Positions 52,915-63,185 of a stretch of DNA of 64,000 nt are shown here, piece by piece. Below the pieces are notes generated by a model, which had not been told where the DNA came from, did no database searches, and worked only from the letters and a program-made list of their open reading frames with translations. The DNA comes from Saprospiraceae bacterium (GTDB lineage: Bacteria > Bacteroidota > Bacteroidia > Chitinophagales > Saprospiraceae). The DNA is taken from positions 1 to 64,000 of the forward strand of contig JANWVR010000012.1 of assembly GCA_025056735.1 (NCBI GenBank). The letters are read 5' to 3'. A program made the translations under genes and the position numbers. The stretch's first letter is position 1. Every line of letters starts with the position of its first letter.

Positions 52915-52930
52915 CGACAATTCCGATTTT

Positions 52931-53004
52931 TTTTCCGGGCAATACCGGAAAAACGAAGCAGAGGACTTCCGTAGGTTTGCGGAAATTCTCTGCTTCGTTC
53001 TTTT
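52931..53004 (+). terminator. Tandem terminator hairpins after porP
   Basis: First hairpin: TTTTCCGG/CCGGAAAA (52931-52938, 52945-52952). Second hairpin: AACGAAGCAGAG/CTCTGCTTCGTT (52952-52963, 52988-52999) with an inner TTCCG/CGGAA stem, followed by CTTTT. The second is a strong intrinsic terminator. Confidence 0.8.
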
Positions 53005-53144
53005 GACCAAGAAGACATAAAGGAATTTTTGCCCGGGCCCTGCGGTGTTCAGGCTTTATTTTAAAGGTTTTTTGCTGCCTTTTTGGGCGTTTTTTTTACA
53101 TAGCACCTGTTTTCTTAAAAACTCAATCACCGACTTTTTTTGAC

Positions 53145-53585
53145 ATGTTTGGCGGAAGCAAAAACACAGAAGAAACCAGCACGGCGGTCAGCGCCGCCTC
53201 CAGTGCCTTTAATGCTTTGGTGAAAGGCACGGTGCTCGAAGGCAACCTCAACTGCGACAGCGACCTGCGGGTGGATGGCGTGGTGAAAGGCAAAATTGCC
53301 TGCAAGTCCAAGATCATCATTGGCCCGACGGGGCAGGTAGAGGGCGACATCGTATGCGCCAATGCGGTCATCGAAGGGCGTTTCAAGGGCAACCTGAAGG
53401 TGAGCGAGCTGCTCAACGTGCGCGAGACGGCCGAAGTGGAAGGTGAAATCACTACCAACAAGCTGGTGGTGCAGAGCGGCGCGCGCTTCAACGTTACGTG
53501 CAAGATGGAAACGGGCACTGGCAATGGCGCCGCCAAAGCTGCTTCGGGCGATGTCGTCGGAAAAGCCGCCGGCGCCAAGGCGTAA
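53145..53585 (+). CDS. Bactofilin
   Basis: A 146-aa polymer-forming cytoskeletal protein. The central beta-helix repeats are visible: LVKGTVLEGNLNCDSDLRVDG, VVKGKIACKSKIIIGPTGQVEG, DIVCANAVIEGRFKGNLKVS and ETAEVEGEITTNKLVVQSGA, with the glycine spacing typical of bactofilins. Short disordered ends flank the core. Bactofilins organise peptidoglycan synthesis or other envelope functions. The 3' end overlaps the AtpZ-like gene by 35 bp, an arrangement common in Bacteroidota upstream of the F-type ATP synthase genes. Confidence 0.94.
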   Translation: MFGGSKNTEETSTAVSAASSAFNALVKGTVLEGNLNCDSDLRVDGVVKGKIACKSKIIIGPTGQVEGDIVCANAVIEGRFKGNLKVSELLNVRETAEVEGEITTNKLVVQSGARFNVTCKMETGTGNGAAKAASGDVVGKAAGAKA

Positions 53586-53775
53586 GTCGTCGTTGCGCGA
53601 GTGGATGCGCTACGGCGGTCTGGCCTTCGAGCTGCTGGGCGCGTGCTTAGCCGGCGTATTCATTGGGCGCTGGTTGGATGCGCGCATGGGGCTGGAACGG
53701 CCAACGTGGACGGTTTTTCTCACGCTATTTTTTCTGGTAGCGGCCTTTGTGTCGCTGTATCGGAAGTTGAAATAA
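53551..53775 (+). CDS. AtpZ/AtpI-like small membrane protein
   Basis: A 74-aa protein starting at ATG 53551 inside the bactofilin gene in another frame (MSSEKPPAPRRKSSLREWMR). It has two membrane helices: YGGLAFELLGACLAGVFIGRWLDAR, with the family-typical G-x-x-x-G-x-x-LD turn, and TVFLTLFFLVAAFVSLYRKL. It belongs to the AtpZ-type family thought to help F-ATPase assembly or Mg2+ uptake. The overlap with the bactofilin gene suggests translational coupling. Confidence 0.8.
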   Translation: MSSEKPPAPRRKSSLREWMRYGGLAFELLGACLAGVFIGRWLDARMGLERPTWTVFLTLFFLVAAFVSLYRKLK

Positions 53776-53789
53776 CACCTGTTCCCCCT

Positions 53790-54170
53790 ATGAGCCTCTC
53801 CACCTTTCTGGCTTATCTGACATTCGTAACGGTGGTCGCCGCGGCCGCCGTGGGTGGTTTGATGTGGCTGCTGCCGGCTGCTCGCACGCATCTGTACTTT
53901 GCCGTGGGCGTCGTCGTGGCCTTCATTGCCCTGTGTTTCGGCCTGTTCCTGACGGGCAGACGCGCCGCCGTCAGCACCAGCAAGCACCTGTTTACCCAGT
54001 TGGTGATGGGTTCGGTCTTTGGCAAAATGCTTGGCGCCCTTGCCTTTCTGCTGATTTATCGGGAAGAGGCCAAACCCGAAAACGCGTGGTACGTCGGCAT
54101 TTTCCTGATCCTCTACGCCCTGTACACCGTGTTCGAGGTCTGGTTTATGACTCGTCTGGCTAAGTCATGA
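53790..54170 (+). CDS. Four-helix membrane protein, AtpI-like by position
   Basis: A 126-aa protein with four hydrophobic helices (LAYLTFVTVVAAAAVGGLMWLL, LYFAVGVVVAFIALCFGLFL, LFTQLVMGSVFGKMLGALAFLLIY and YVGIFLILYALYTVFEVWFM). In Bacteroidota a protein of this size and topology often sits between atpZ-like genes and atpB. That position is the only basis for calling it AtpI-like. Here atpB does not follow; a DinB gene overlaps its end by 4 bp (ATGA). Confidence 0.7.
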   Translation: MSLSTFLAYLTFVTVVAAAAVGGLMWLLPAARTHLYFAVGVVVAFIALCFGLFLTGRRAAVSTSKHLFTQLVMGSVFGKMLGALAFLLIYREEAKPENAWYVGIFLILYALYTVFEVWFMTRLAKS

Positions 54171-54739
54171 AACGCCCTGCGAAAGGCGAATACGCCCCGA
54201 TGCACGAACCGTACCTGAAGCTATTGCCGCCGCGCACCAGCGCACAGACGCTGCTCAAACGCACGTTTGCCGATACGCAGCGGCTGTTGCGCGCCCTGCC
54301 CGAAAGCGCCGGCGACTACCGATACGCGCCCGACAAATGGACGCTCAAGCAAGTCCTTATCCACCTGATAGACTTCGAGCGTGTCATGGCGTTTCGCATT
54401 CTCTCGTTTATGCGCGGCGACCGCATCGCCCTGCCGGGCTTCAATCCGGTGTTCTGGATGGAAGAGGTGGACGCCTCCTCGCGCACGCTTAAAGACCTGC
54501 TGCAAGAGTGGAAGGCCGTGCGCGACAACACGCTCTTCCTGCTCAGGCAATGCACCGAAGCACAGGCGCGCTTTCCGGGTATTGCCAGCGGCTTGCGCTC
54601 GACGCCTCGCGCACTTTTTTACATCATCGCAGGCCATCACCTGCACCATCTCAACACGCTGCGGACGCATTATCTGCCTCACCCGGAGTCCCCCAAGCCT
54701 CCCGAGGGGTCGCCCACCGCGGATGCCGAACAACCTTGA
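54167..54739 (+). CDS. DinB-superfamily protein
   Basis: A 190-aa DinB-type helical bundle. The N-terminal block is RYAPDKWTLKQVLIHLIDFERVM with the first metal histidine (LIHLIDFER), and the last two histidines are in IIAGHHLHHLNTLRTHYL. WMEEVDASSRTLKDLLQEW lies in the middle, as in the DfsB-like subgroup. The C-terminus is a proline-rich tail. It is the second DinB-family protein in the window (see 26637) and only distantly similar to it. Its ATG overlaps the stop of the upstream membrane gene. Confidence 0.88.
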   Translation: MKRPAKGEYAPMHEPYLKLLPPRTSAQTLLKRTFADTQRLLRALPESAGDYRYAPDKWTLKQVLIHLIDFERVMAFRILSFMRGDRIALPGFNPVFWMEEVDASSRTLKDLLQEWKAVRDNTLFLLRQCTEAQARFPGIASGLRSTPRALFYIIAGHHLHHLNTLRTHYLPHPESPKPPEGSPTADAEQP

Positions 54740-54833
54740 TCTGAGAGGACCCGCCAGACGCGCTCTCGCCCTGTTGCCGCCCATTATTCTGTACAAGAGG
54801 TTGTTTGACGCACACTTCAAAAAGAAATTTGCC

Positions 54834-54841
54834 TACTTTTG
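54834..54841 (+). promoter_or_regulatory. hppA: Bacteroidota -7 promoter element for hppA
   Basis: TACTTTTG, an exact TAnnTTTG match, with TTTG at 54804-54807 upstream, although the spacing is a few bases longer than usual. The leader would be about 55 nt. Confidence 0.45.
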
Positions 54842-54902
54842 CGGCTCTTTCCGCATTTTTTGGACAAACACACCGATATCGTAGAAAGCAAAACTGAACA
54901 AA

Positions 54903-57170
<2,268 letters not shown>

Positions 57171-57194
57171 GGCGCTGAGGGGATGAAATGAAAT

Positions 57195-57237
57195 AAGCGC
57201 CGCCTGCCGGGGAGTCGGGGGCGGCGCTTGTGTTTTT
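57195..57237 (+). terminator. Intrinsic terminator of hppA
   Basis: AAGCGCCGCC and GGCGGCGCTT (57195-57204 and 57220-57229) form a 10-bp stem followed by GTGTTTTT. It starts 24 bases after the hppA stop. Confidence 0.9.
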
Positions 57238-57238
57238 G

Positions 57239-57313
57239 GCCAAACAAGTTTGGCCGTTACTTAGCCAAACAAGTTTGGCGGTTACTTACCAGACAAGTTT
57301 GGCGGTTACTCGG
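57239..57313. repeat. 25-bp-period palindromic repeat, 3 units, including a stop codon
   Basis: Three consecutive 25-bp units. Units 1 and 2 contain the palindrome GCCAAACAAGTTTGGC and differ at one base (GCCG versus GCGG) before GTTACTTA; unit 3 starts CCAGACAAG. The TAA stop of the minus-strand gene (57306-57308) is inside unit 3. The family also occurs in the opposite orientation at 49551-49600. Confidence 0.9.
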
Positions 57314-57968
57314 TGGGCATGGGTTCGCCGCTTCGGATGGCGCAGCCGCGCAGTTTGCGGCCGGCAATGTTCAGTTCGACGCTGTAATTGTACTCCAGCT
57401 CCGACATGCCGTCGCTGCATTTGGCCTTTTTGATGACGGCTTTCAGGTCGCCACTTTCGTAAGTCCAGGTGCTTTTGCCGTCGGTTTTGGGAGCACTCCA
57501 GGCAAAAGCCTGACCCTCCTCCAGGCCGATGTCTTTGAAGAACAGGCTTCCTTCGGCTTCGGAAATCTGGAGGCTCCAGAATGGTTCAGTACCCGAGGCC
57601 CAGAACTCCCACCCTAAGCAGGCGTTGTTGGGGCCTTTGGAGGTGAGTGTGTCAGCGCGCTGTACCGTGAAGGTTTGCCCATCGTCGGACAGCACGCCCG
57701 TCAGGACGGCATAGACGGCCTCGCCGGGTATGGGAGCAGGCATGCAGGCCTGTTCGTACAGGGAGTCGAGCAGGCGGGTGGCGTCGTTGACCCGGTACTT
57801 TTTGCCGTCGGGGCAGGCGCGCAGCAGAGCGCCCTGGTCGCTTTTGCTGAAATAGCCGCGCAGCGTGGTTTCGGCGGGCGGAGCCGACTCGACCGCTGCC
57901 GGCGTCTTAGGGGTTTGTTTGCATTGCCACCACACAAAGGCGATTGCTAAAAGAGGAAGTACACGCAT
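57306..57968 (-). CDS. Exported (lipo)protein with COG3650-like C-terminal domain
   Basis: ATG 57968 (MRVLPLLAIAFVWWQC) yields a 220-aa protein with a short hydrophobic leader and a cysteine at 16; the lipobox WWQC is not canonical, so lipidation is uncertain. The middle (LRGYFSKSDQGALLRACPDGKKYRV) loosely resembles NlpE-type domains. The C-terminal WASGTEPFWSLQISEAEGSLFF contains the GTEPFW motif of COG3650-type envelope proteins. Four cysteines are present in the mature part. Its function is unknown. The stop codon lies inside a palindromic repeat. Confidence 0.75.
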   Translation of the reverse strand: MRVLPLLAIAFVWWQCKQTPKTPAAVESAPPAETTLRGYFSKSDQGALLRACPDGKKYRVNDATRLLDSLYEQACMPAPIPGEAVYAVLTGVLSDDGQTFTVQRADTLTSKGPNNACLGWEFWASGTEPFWSLQISEAEGSLFFKDIGLEEGQAFAWSAPKTDGKSTWTYESGDLKAVIKKAKCSDGMSELEYNYSVELNIAGRKLRGCAIRSGEPMPTE

Positions 57969-58526
57969 GTCGAGAAAATTGTTTGAATGAGAAAATGGCA
58001 TTTTCGCCCTCAAAAGTCAGAAAAAGCGGCAATTTCAGGAGGCCCTCAGAGCAGTGAATAATAACAACTTAACACACTGCCACCTGAAGGAGTCAGGGCT
58101 TGGGGCAATTTGAGGCGGCTCTACTTTTTCGCAGTATTCCGCCGGGCAATGGTTTTTTATCATTGACTGATGCTACGTACGGTTGGAATGGAGTGCCTTG
58201 TCAGCGTCCCATCTGCTCCGTCAAAGCCCTTCCCTGCAGACGCTCCATTCCTCTGACAGAGCCTCCACCCGGTATTGGCATTCCTCCCTGATGTGATGCT
58301 TGCCAGGATGTTAGATGATATGGGAGAGGAGTCATGCTCTGTTCTACCCGATAAGTCGTGCGGTTACAGGATGTTTGATGTGCCTGCTTCAACCGAACGA
58401 CAATCTATCAGGAGAACAGTATTCCGCCTCGCCTGCGTAAAGTCTATTATTGAAACAACCACTCATTGTCTTCGCGTCGTTTAAATAAAACTTCTCAGCG
58501 CCTTCGTGGTTTCAAGGACATGAGCG
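57969..58526. other. Long intergenic region without a recognisable gene
   Basis: 558 bp, less GC-rich than its surroundings. It begins with the upstream region of the exported-protein gene (a TGACTTTTG near-match to the -7 box on the minus strand at about 58014) and ends with a dispersed CTTTGCG-type element (58494-58512). Three short open frames (58100-58291, 58275-58484, minus 58201-58392) overlap one another and show no domain. They may be remnants of a decayed gene. Confidence 0.5.
58494..58512 (+). repeat. Dispersed CTTTGCG-type element
   Basis: CTCAGCGCCTTCGTGGTTT, a degenerate member of the CTTTGCGnCTTTGYGG family, lies directly upstream of the DUF2256 gene. Confidence 0.45.
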
Positions 58527-58706
58527 ATGAAGAAGCCCGATAAAGCGAACCTGCCGCAAAAAGTTTGTCTGGCGTGCGGACGGCCCTTTTCCTGGCGCAA
58601 GAAGTGGGAACGCTGCTGGGAGGAAGTGCGCTATTGCAGCGACCGCTGCCGCCGCCATAAGGGTGCGGGTAAACGCCAGGGTGTTGCGCACAAGCCGCCG
58701 CCCTGA
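58527..58706 (+). CDS. DUF2256 zinc-ribbon-like small protein
   Basis: A 59-aa protein that fits the DUF2256 family over its whole length: basic start, [20 protein letters not shown], then [13 protein letters not shown] and a basic tail. The four cysteines CxxC and CxxxC (CLAC, CSDRC) form a likely zinc site. The role is unknown; family members are often found near photolyase or cryptochrome-type genes, none of which are here. ATG 58527 is used. Another ATG at 58520 opens a 7-codon frame (MSDEEAR) that ends inside this gene and could couple or dampen translation. Confidence 0.88.
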   Translation: MKKPDKANLPQKVCLACGRPFSWRKKWERCWEEVRYCSDRCRRHKGAGKRQGVAHKPPP

Positions 58707-58721
58707 TGACGCCGATGGCGC

Positions 58722-58729
58722 TATTTTTG
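58722..58729 (+). promoter_or_regulatory. Bacteroidota -7 promoter element for the Smr gene
   Basis: TATTTTTG, exact TAnnTTTG match, 35 bases upstream of the ATG at 58764. No -33 TTTG is seen at the right distance. Confidence 0.4.
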
Positions 58730-58763
58730 CAGGTATTTTTTAAGAAAAGTCCACCCAATCGCT

Positions 58764-59816
58764 ATGCTGCTGGCGCCGGGCACGAAAGTCAGGCTTCGCT
58801 ACACGGGCGAGCGCGCCGTGGTGGTCAGCCGCATAGACGACGACACGCTGATGGTACGCCTGGAGGACGACCCTGAGGTGGAAATACCGGCGTTTGAAGA
58901 GGATCTGCTGCCCACCTCTGCTCCGGCTACTGGAGCACATACCCGTCTATCGGGCGTCGGGGGGGCGCCTCAAGCGCCGGAAGCGCCGCTGCAGCGAAAA
59001 ATCAAGAGCGCGCAGCCAATATCGAGTCCAGAGGGGATATCGCTCGTCTTTGAACCGATGCCTGGGCGCGATGGTGCGGTCTCGCGCTACGCCGTTTGGC
59101 TGCTGAACGATACCGACCAGGAGTGCCTGTTTGAGGTGATGCTGGACACTGCTACGCGCGTTGTGCTGGAGGCCGAAGGAAAATTAGAGGCCGCTACAGC
59201 ACTGGAAGTGGGCACAATGCTCGCTGATGACTTGAGCGACCGTCCTGAGGCGCGCTTAACCTGCCGCCGCATCAGCACGGAGGGTATCGAAGCCCCTGTA
59301 GAGCGGCAAGTGCGCCTGCGGCCTAAAACGTTCTTCAACGCCCGCCAGGCCGTGCCCATACTGGGCGTTGAGGCGTATCGTTTTGTCCTCTTAGAGCAAC
59401 TGACACCTACACCGGCTGAGCGCAGCGAAACAGACCTGCGCGAACACGCCCGCAAACACACGCGAAAACCCGCTATGATGCCTCAGCCAAACGTGCGCCC
59501 GATAGACCCCTACGATGTGGCAGAAGTCGCTCAGTTCAGCAATGAAATAGACCTGCACGCCGAAAAACTCTTGCCTAACTATGAAAAACTCGATAAAGGG
59601 CAAATCCTGCACCTTCAATTGGCGCACTTTCGGACGTTCATAGACCGGGCCATGCGCTTAGGCATCCCGCGCGTGTTTGTCATTCACGGCGTTGGCGAGG
59701 GCAAACTGCGCGCAGCCATTGCCGAAGAACTGCGTCGCCACCCCGGCGTGTGGAAATTCAAGAACGAGTACCACCGAAAGTACGGCTACGGCGCTACTGA
59801 GGTCATCTTCTACTAA
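58764..59816 (+). CDS. DUF2027 and Smr-domain protein
   Basis: A 350-aa cytoplasmic protein. The first ~50 residues are an SH3-like barrel (GTKVRLRYTGERAVVVSRIDDDTLMV). The middle ~150 residues are the DUF2027 beta domain (LVFEPMPGRDGAVSRYAVWLLND). The C-terminal ~85 residues are a Smr domain with NEIDLHAEKLL, RVFVIHGVGEGKLRAAI and YGYGATEVIFY. Smr domains in MutS2 nick DNA or RNA, and bacterial MutS2 acts on collided ribosomes. This stand-alone Bacteroidota architecture has no assigned role. The H-G-x-G-x-G-x-L motif is intact. Confidence 0.93.
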   Translation: MLLAPGTKVRLRYTGERAVVVSRIDDDTLMVRLEDDPEVEIPAFEEDLLPTSAPATGAHTRLSGVGGAPQAPEAPLQRKIKSAQPISSPEGISLVFEPMPGRDGAVSRYAVWLLNDTDQECLFEVMLDTATRVVLEAEGKLEAATALEVGTMLADDLSDRPEARLTCRRISTEGIEAPVERQVRLRPKTFFNARQAVPILGVEAYRFVLLEQLTPTPAERSETDLREHARKHTRKPAMMPQPNVRPIDPYDVAEVAQFSNEIDLHAEKLLPNYEKLDKGQILHLQLAHFRTFIDRAMRLGIPRVFVIHGVGEGKLRAAIAEELRRHPGVWKFKNEYHRKYGYGATEVIFY

Positions 59817-59926
59817 CTTAGATGTCTGCCAACGCGCGTATTTCAGCAAATTCTCTCGCATATATCTTCATTTCGCATACCTTTACACGCGCAAAGGCAA
59901 ACCCTTAACCTTTTCTTCTTCTGCAT

Positions 59927-61273
59927 ATGACCAATACCTTTATTACTCAGCCAAACCCAGCCCCCCAGAGACGCTCTCGCCGTAACATCAGCTTGCTTTT
60001 GTTGATTCTGCTCCTTGCACTATCAGGGGCTGCTATCTGGTACTTCAACAGTGTGCAGGACGAGGAGGAAGTCAAATTCGCCTTTGCAGCCGATCACGAG
60101 TTTGGCTCGCCCACCCTCTTCTTTACCGGTCGGATGACCTATGAGGTTTTGCCTGCTGACCGGCGCATGATCAAACTCAAGGTGCATGCGCGCGACTTAG
60201 AACTGCCCAAGACGCTCATCGTTGAGGATGGTGAGCTGGACTTCATCGGCACGGTGTATAAGGACGAAATGTTTGTGCCGCTGGAAATCTACCAAATTCA
60301 CAACGATCGCACTGGAGAGCTGCGCACAGCACCCGTAACCAACTGCCGCACCTACTTAGACGTGCCCTTAGATGTGGACACCATCTTAGTTGTGGTAGAT
60401 GAAAAATACGTGCTCAAAGGTGCCCGCACGGGATATCACCGCTATGTCATCCCGTTTTGCGAGACTACGCGCGAGCACACGTTCCGCATCCTTGACCCAG
60501 ACGCGCATGGGTTTGAACCCGCCGTGTATGCTTACAGTGGCCGCGTAGGTAAAGGGGCAACGCTGTCTACGCAGCCTTATGGCGGCGCGGCAGGACAACG
60601 CATGGGTATAGCGCCTGCCGGTTACTTTGGGGGCGGCTCTCCTGCGCCAACGCCACAGCCTCGCAAAGGCACCTCGCCTTCTAAAGATAAGGAGAAAAAG
60701 ACCGAGGCCTCAGTAGCGGGCGGCTCGGCCAGGTCCACCAAAGTAGTGGTTACGCTGCCGCGGCGCTTGGACAACCCATGGGTGTACGTCAATGATAAGC
60801 GCCAGAAGGATTACAACTTAGAGGGCAATGGCACGCAGATCGTCTTCTGGACCAAGCAAAACGGTCAGCCTATTAACGTACGGGTGGGCGACGCCAATTG
60901 CGAGTGCCTGGCCAGCGGCCGCGCCGATCGGCCTTTGCTCGAAATCACGGCCGCCTGCGAATGCCGCGACGTGTTGGTGTATGTCAACTTAGACCGGGGC
61001 CTCGACCGCTACCGCAGCCGCATACAGGTGTACATAGATGGCCAGCTGACTAATATGCCTATTCCGCCGGCAGGTCAGCCGTTAGTTTTTGTGATACGCA
61101 AAATCAGCCGACCGCAAAACGTCGAGCTAAAACTCGCCCTTCCCGACGATACGGGCCGTCTGGGCTTGTTCGACCTGTGCGAGTTCACTGTGCCCTCTGA
61201 GACGACAACAGTCGTGCTTAATCCGCCGTGCTATTGCCCCACGTGTCCGCCCAACGTCAAAATTTCGGGATAA
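59927..61273 (+). CDS. Single-pass membrane protein of unknown function
   Basis: A 448-aa protein with a basic N-terminus and one membrane helix (ISLLLLILLLALSGAAIWYF, residues about 21-40). The large outside part has two beta-rich halves separated by a low-complexity linker near residues 235-270 (SPAPTPQPRKGTSPSKDKEK). The second half has paired cysteines (ANCECLASG, TAACECRDVLVYV) and ends in PPCYCPTCPP, which looks metal- or disulfide-forming. I do not recognise the family. A TACCTTTA sequence near 59878 may be its -7 element. Confidence 0.75.
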   Translation: MTNTFITQPNPAPQRRSRRNISLLLLILLLALSGAAIWYFNSVQDEEEVKFAFAADHEFGSPTLFFTGRMTYEVLPADRRMIKLKVHARDLELPKTLIVEDGELDFIGTVYKDEMFVPLEIYQIHNDRTGELRTAPVTNCRTYLDVPLDVDTILVVVDEKYVLKGARTGYHRYVIPFCETTREHTFRILDPDAHGFEPAVYAYSGRVGKGATLSTQPYGGAAGQRMGIAPAGYFGGGSPAPTPQPRKGTSPSKDKEKKTEASVAGGSARSTKVVVTLPRRLDNPWVYVNDKRQKDYNLEGNGTQIVFWTKQNGQPINVRVGDANCECLASGRADRPLLEITAACECRDVLVYVNLDRGLDRYRSRIQVYIDGQLTNMPIPPAGQPLVFVIRKISRPQNVELKLALPDDTGRLGLFDLCEFTVPSETTTVVLNPPCYCPTCPPNVKISG

Positions 61274-61450
61274 CGGCAGCGGTAAGCATGTCGTCCTTGC
61301 AAGGAGGGAACGTGGCGGGAGCGACGTTAGGCGAGGAACACCCTTCGCCGCTGTGGCGATTACTACTTTTTTTATCGTGATTGATTCATCTGAAGATAGC
61401 TAAAGCACCCCGACAAATCGAGACCATTTCATAGAAATACCTCGCTTTTT

Positions 61451-62008
61451 ATGAAGTCTGACCTCACTTCCGAACAGCGCGCTGCTTTGCTGGACACTCT
61501 GAGGGAGCGTTTTGAACAGCATCTTTACCGCCATCGCGATATTGCCTGGACGGATGTGGAACGCCGATTGGCCAAAAGACCAGACAAGTGGCGTTCCCTC
61601 TACGAAATGGAGCGCACGGGCGGAGAGCCGGATGTGGTGGGCCAGGACGCCGAGACGGGCGAATACCTGTTCTTCGACTGTTCGGCGGAAAGCCCAGCCG
61701 GCCGCCGCAGCCTGTGCTACGACCGCGAGGGGCAACAAGCACGCAAAGACCTATCTGCAGCGGGCAACGCGGTGGATATGGCCGCCCAAATGGGCATTGA
61801 GCTGCTGACCGAGGAGGCGTACCGGCAGCTGCAGGTCTTTGGGCCATTCGACACCAGGACTTCCAGCTGGCTCCAAACGCCCGACGAGGTGCGGCGGCTG
61901 GGTGGAGCACTTTTTGGCGACTACCGCTACGGGCGAGTGTTTGTGTATCACAATGGAGCGCAATCATATTACGCGGCTCGGGGCTTCCGGGGGTGGGTGA
62001 AGGTTTGA
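61451..62008 (+). CDS. DUF4256 family protein
   Basis: A 185-aa cytoplasmic protein that matches DUF4256 along its length: LLDTLRERFEQHLYRHRDIAW, VERRLAKRPDKWRSLYEMERTGGEPDVV, EYLFFDCSAESPAGRRSLCYDREG, AAQMGIELLTEEAYRQLQ, SSWLQTPDEVRRLGGALFGDYR and VFVYHNGAQSYYAARGFRGWVKV. No catalytic function is known. The 177-bp spacer before it contains a weak GGCGA/TCGCC hairpin and a TACTTTTT sequence. Confidence 0.92.
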   Translation: MKSDLTSEQRAALLDTLRERFEQHLYRHRDIAWTDVERRLAKRPDKWRSLYEMERTGGEPDVVGQDAETGEYLFFDCSAESPAGRRSLCYDREGQQARKDLSAAGNAVDMAAQMGIELLTEEAYRQLQVFGPFDTRTSSWLQTPDEVRRLGGALFGDYRYGRVFVYHNGAQSYYAARGFRGWVKV

Positions 62009-62113
62009 GACGTATAGGTGATTTGATAGATTTTTTTCGCTTGTGCAGGCGCAAACCTTTATTGCCACGTAAGTTTGCTGCCTGTAAACTTTCACCCAAC
62101 ACCCGAACCCATT

Positions 62114-63145
62114 ATGCTCAGCTTACTCTCTATTGTCATCGGGATCGTTTTTGTCCTGCTCCTGTTTAGCCTGTTGGCTACCACCGTTATGGAGGTAGTT
62201 TCAGGGCTGCTGACGCTGCGGGGCAAGAACCTGATCAATGTGCTTCGTAGCATGCTCGGCGATGCGTTTGCTGAGGGATTTATTCAGCACCCTTATTACA
62301 AGCAAATGGGTGAAAAAGCCTCGTTTTTGGGCTTCTTGCGGCGCAAAACGCTGCCGCCGTCGTACCTCCGGCCGGGCACCTTTGCAGGTATTCTGTTGGA
62401 TCAAACTAACATCTATGATGGTGAAGATATCAAACACGCCTTGGAAAAGTTGCCTGAAGGGCGTCTAAAGCAAGTGCTCATTTTCTTATATCAGGAAGCC
62501 CAGGGCGATGTGGAGCGTTTTCGCCTGAAGGTAGAGGAATGGTATAACGAGGTCATGGAGCGCGCCTCGGAGTGGTATGTCAACAACATTCGCAACTGGC
62601 TTATTTTCATTGGCTTTATTATTGCCGTTATTTTCAATGTGGATGTGGTAAACATCTACTCCACGCTCAGTGCCAATGCGGCGTTTCGCGATTTTTTGGC
62701 CGACGCGGCCACGCAATACGTGCAGACGCAGCCGGCGCCGCGCGATTTGGACAGCGCGCTTATCAACCCTGACTTACAGGCGGCCCGGGCGCGCATGGAC
62801 TCGCTGATTACCAATAATATCGCCGCCCTGCGTTCGCCACTGGGCATCGGCTGGGACAACGTAAAATGGCCCTCCGAAGAGGAACGCACCCACTGGTGGA
62901 TTCTGAAATTGGTGGGCTGGCTCACCACAGCGCTGGCCATTTCGCTGGGCGCCAAATTCTGGTACGACCTGTTGAAACAGCTGGTTAACTTCCGCGGAAA
63001 CCTTTCCTCACGCACTAGTGGAGGCGCCGCATCCGGGACGCCATCGGCGCCCATACTGACGCAACCAGATACCGGCCTGTTGCGCAAAGCGCCACCCGCG
63101 CCGCCGATCCTGCGCAGTGCAGCGAAACCGCCCAGCGACGAATAA
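62114..63145 (+). CDS. Multi-pass membrane protein of unknown function
   Basis: ATG 62114 (MLSLLSIVIGIVFVLLLFSLLATTVMEVV) is chosen because the first helix starts right there. The 343-aa protein has three membrane helices: residues 3-26, about 155-175 (NWLIFIGFIIAVIFNVDVVN) and near 275 (VGWLTTALAISLGAKFWYDLL). Between them is a cytoplasmic helical segment with LPPSYLRPGTFAGILLDQ, and the C-terminus is a Pro-rich tail. Related proteins occur across Bacteroidota and other phyla without a defined function. The -ISLGAKFWYDLL- C-terminal helix is the most family-like feature. Confidence 0.8.
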   Translation: MLSLLSIVIGIVFVLLLFSLLATTVMEVVSGLLTLRGKNLINVLRSMLGDAFAEGFIQHPYYKQMGEKASFLGFLRRKTLPPSYLRPGTFAGILLDQTNIYDGEDIKHALEKLPEGRLKQVLIFLYQEAQGDVERFRLKVEEWYNEVMERASEWYVNNIRNWLIFIGFIIAVIFNVDVVNIYSTLSANAAFRDFLADAATQYVQTQPAPRDLDSALINPDLQAARARMDSLITNNIAALRSPLGIGWDNVKWPSEEERTHWWILKLVGWLTTALAISLGAKFWYDLLKQLVNFRGNLSSRTSGGAASGTPSAPILTQPDTGLLRKAPPAPPILRSAAKPPSDE

Positions 63146-63185
63146 TGCCTTTTGTTGCTCAAACTGCCCTGCCTGCTCTGGTTAC

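Noticed and set aside
57239-57313. CRISPR array interpretation of the 25-bp repeats
   Set aside because: The units are directly tandem with no spacers of unique sequence, and no cas genes are present.
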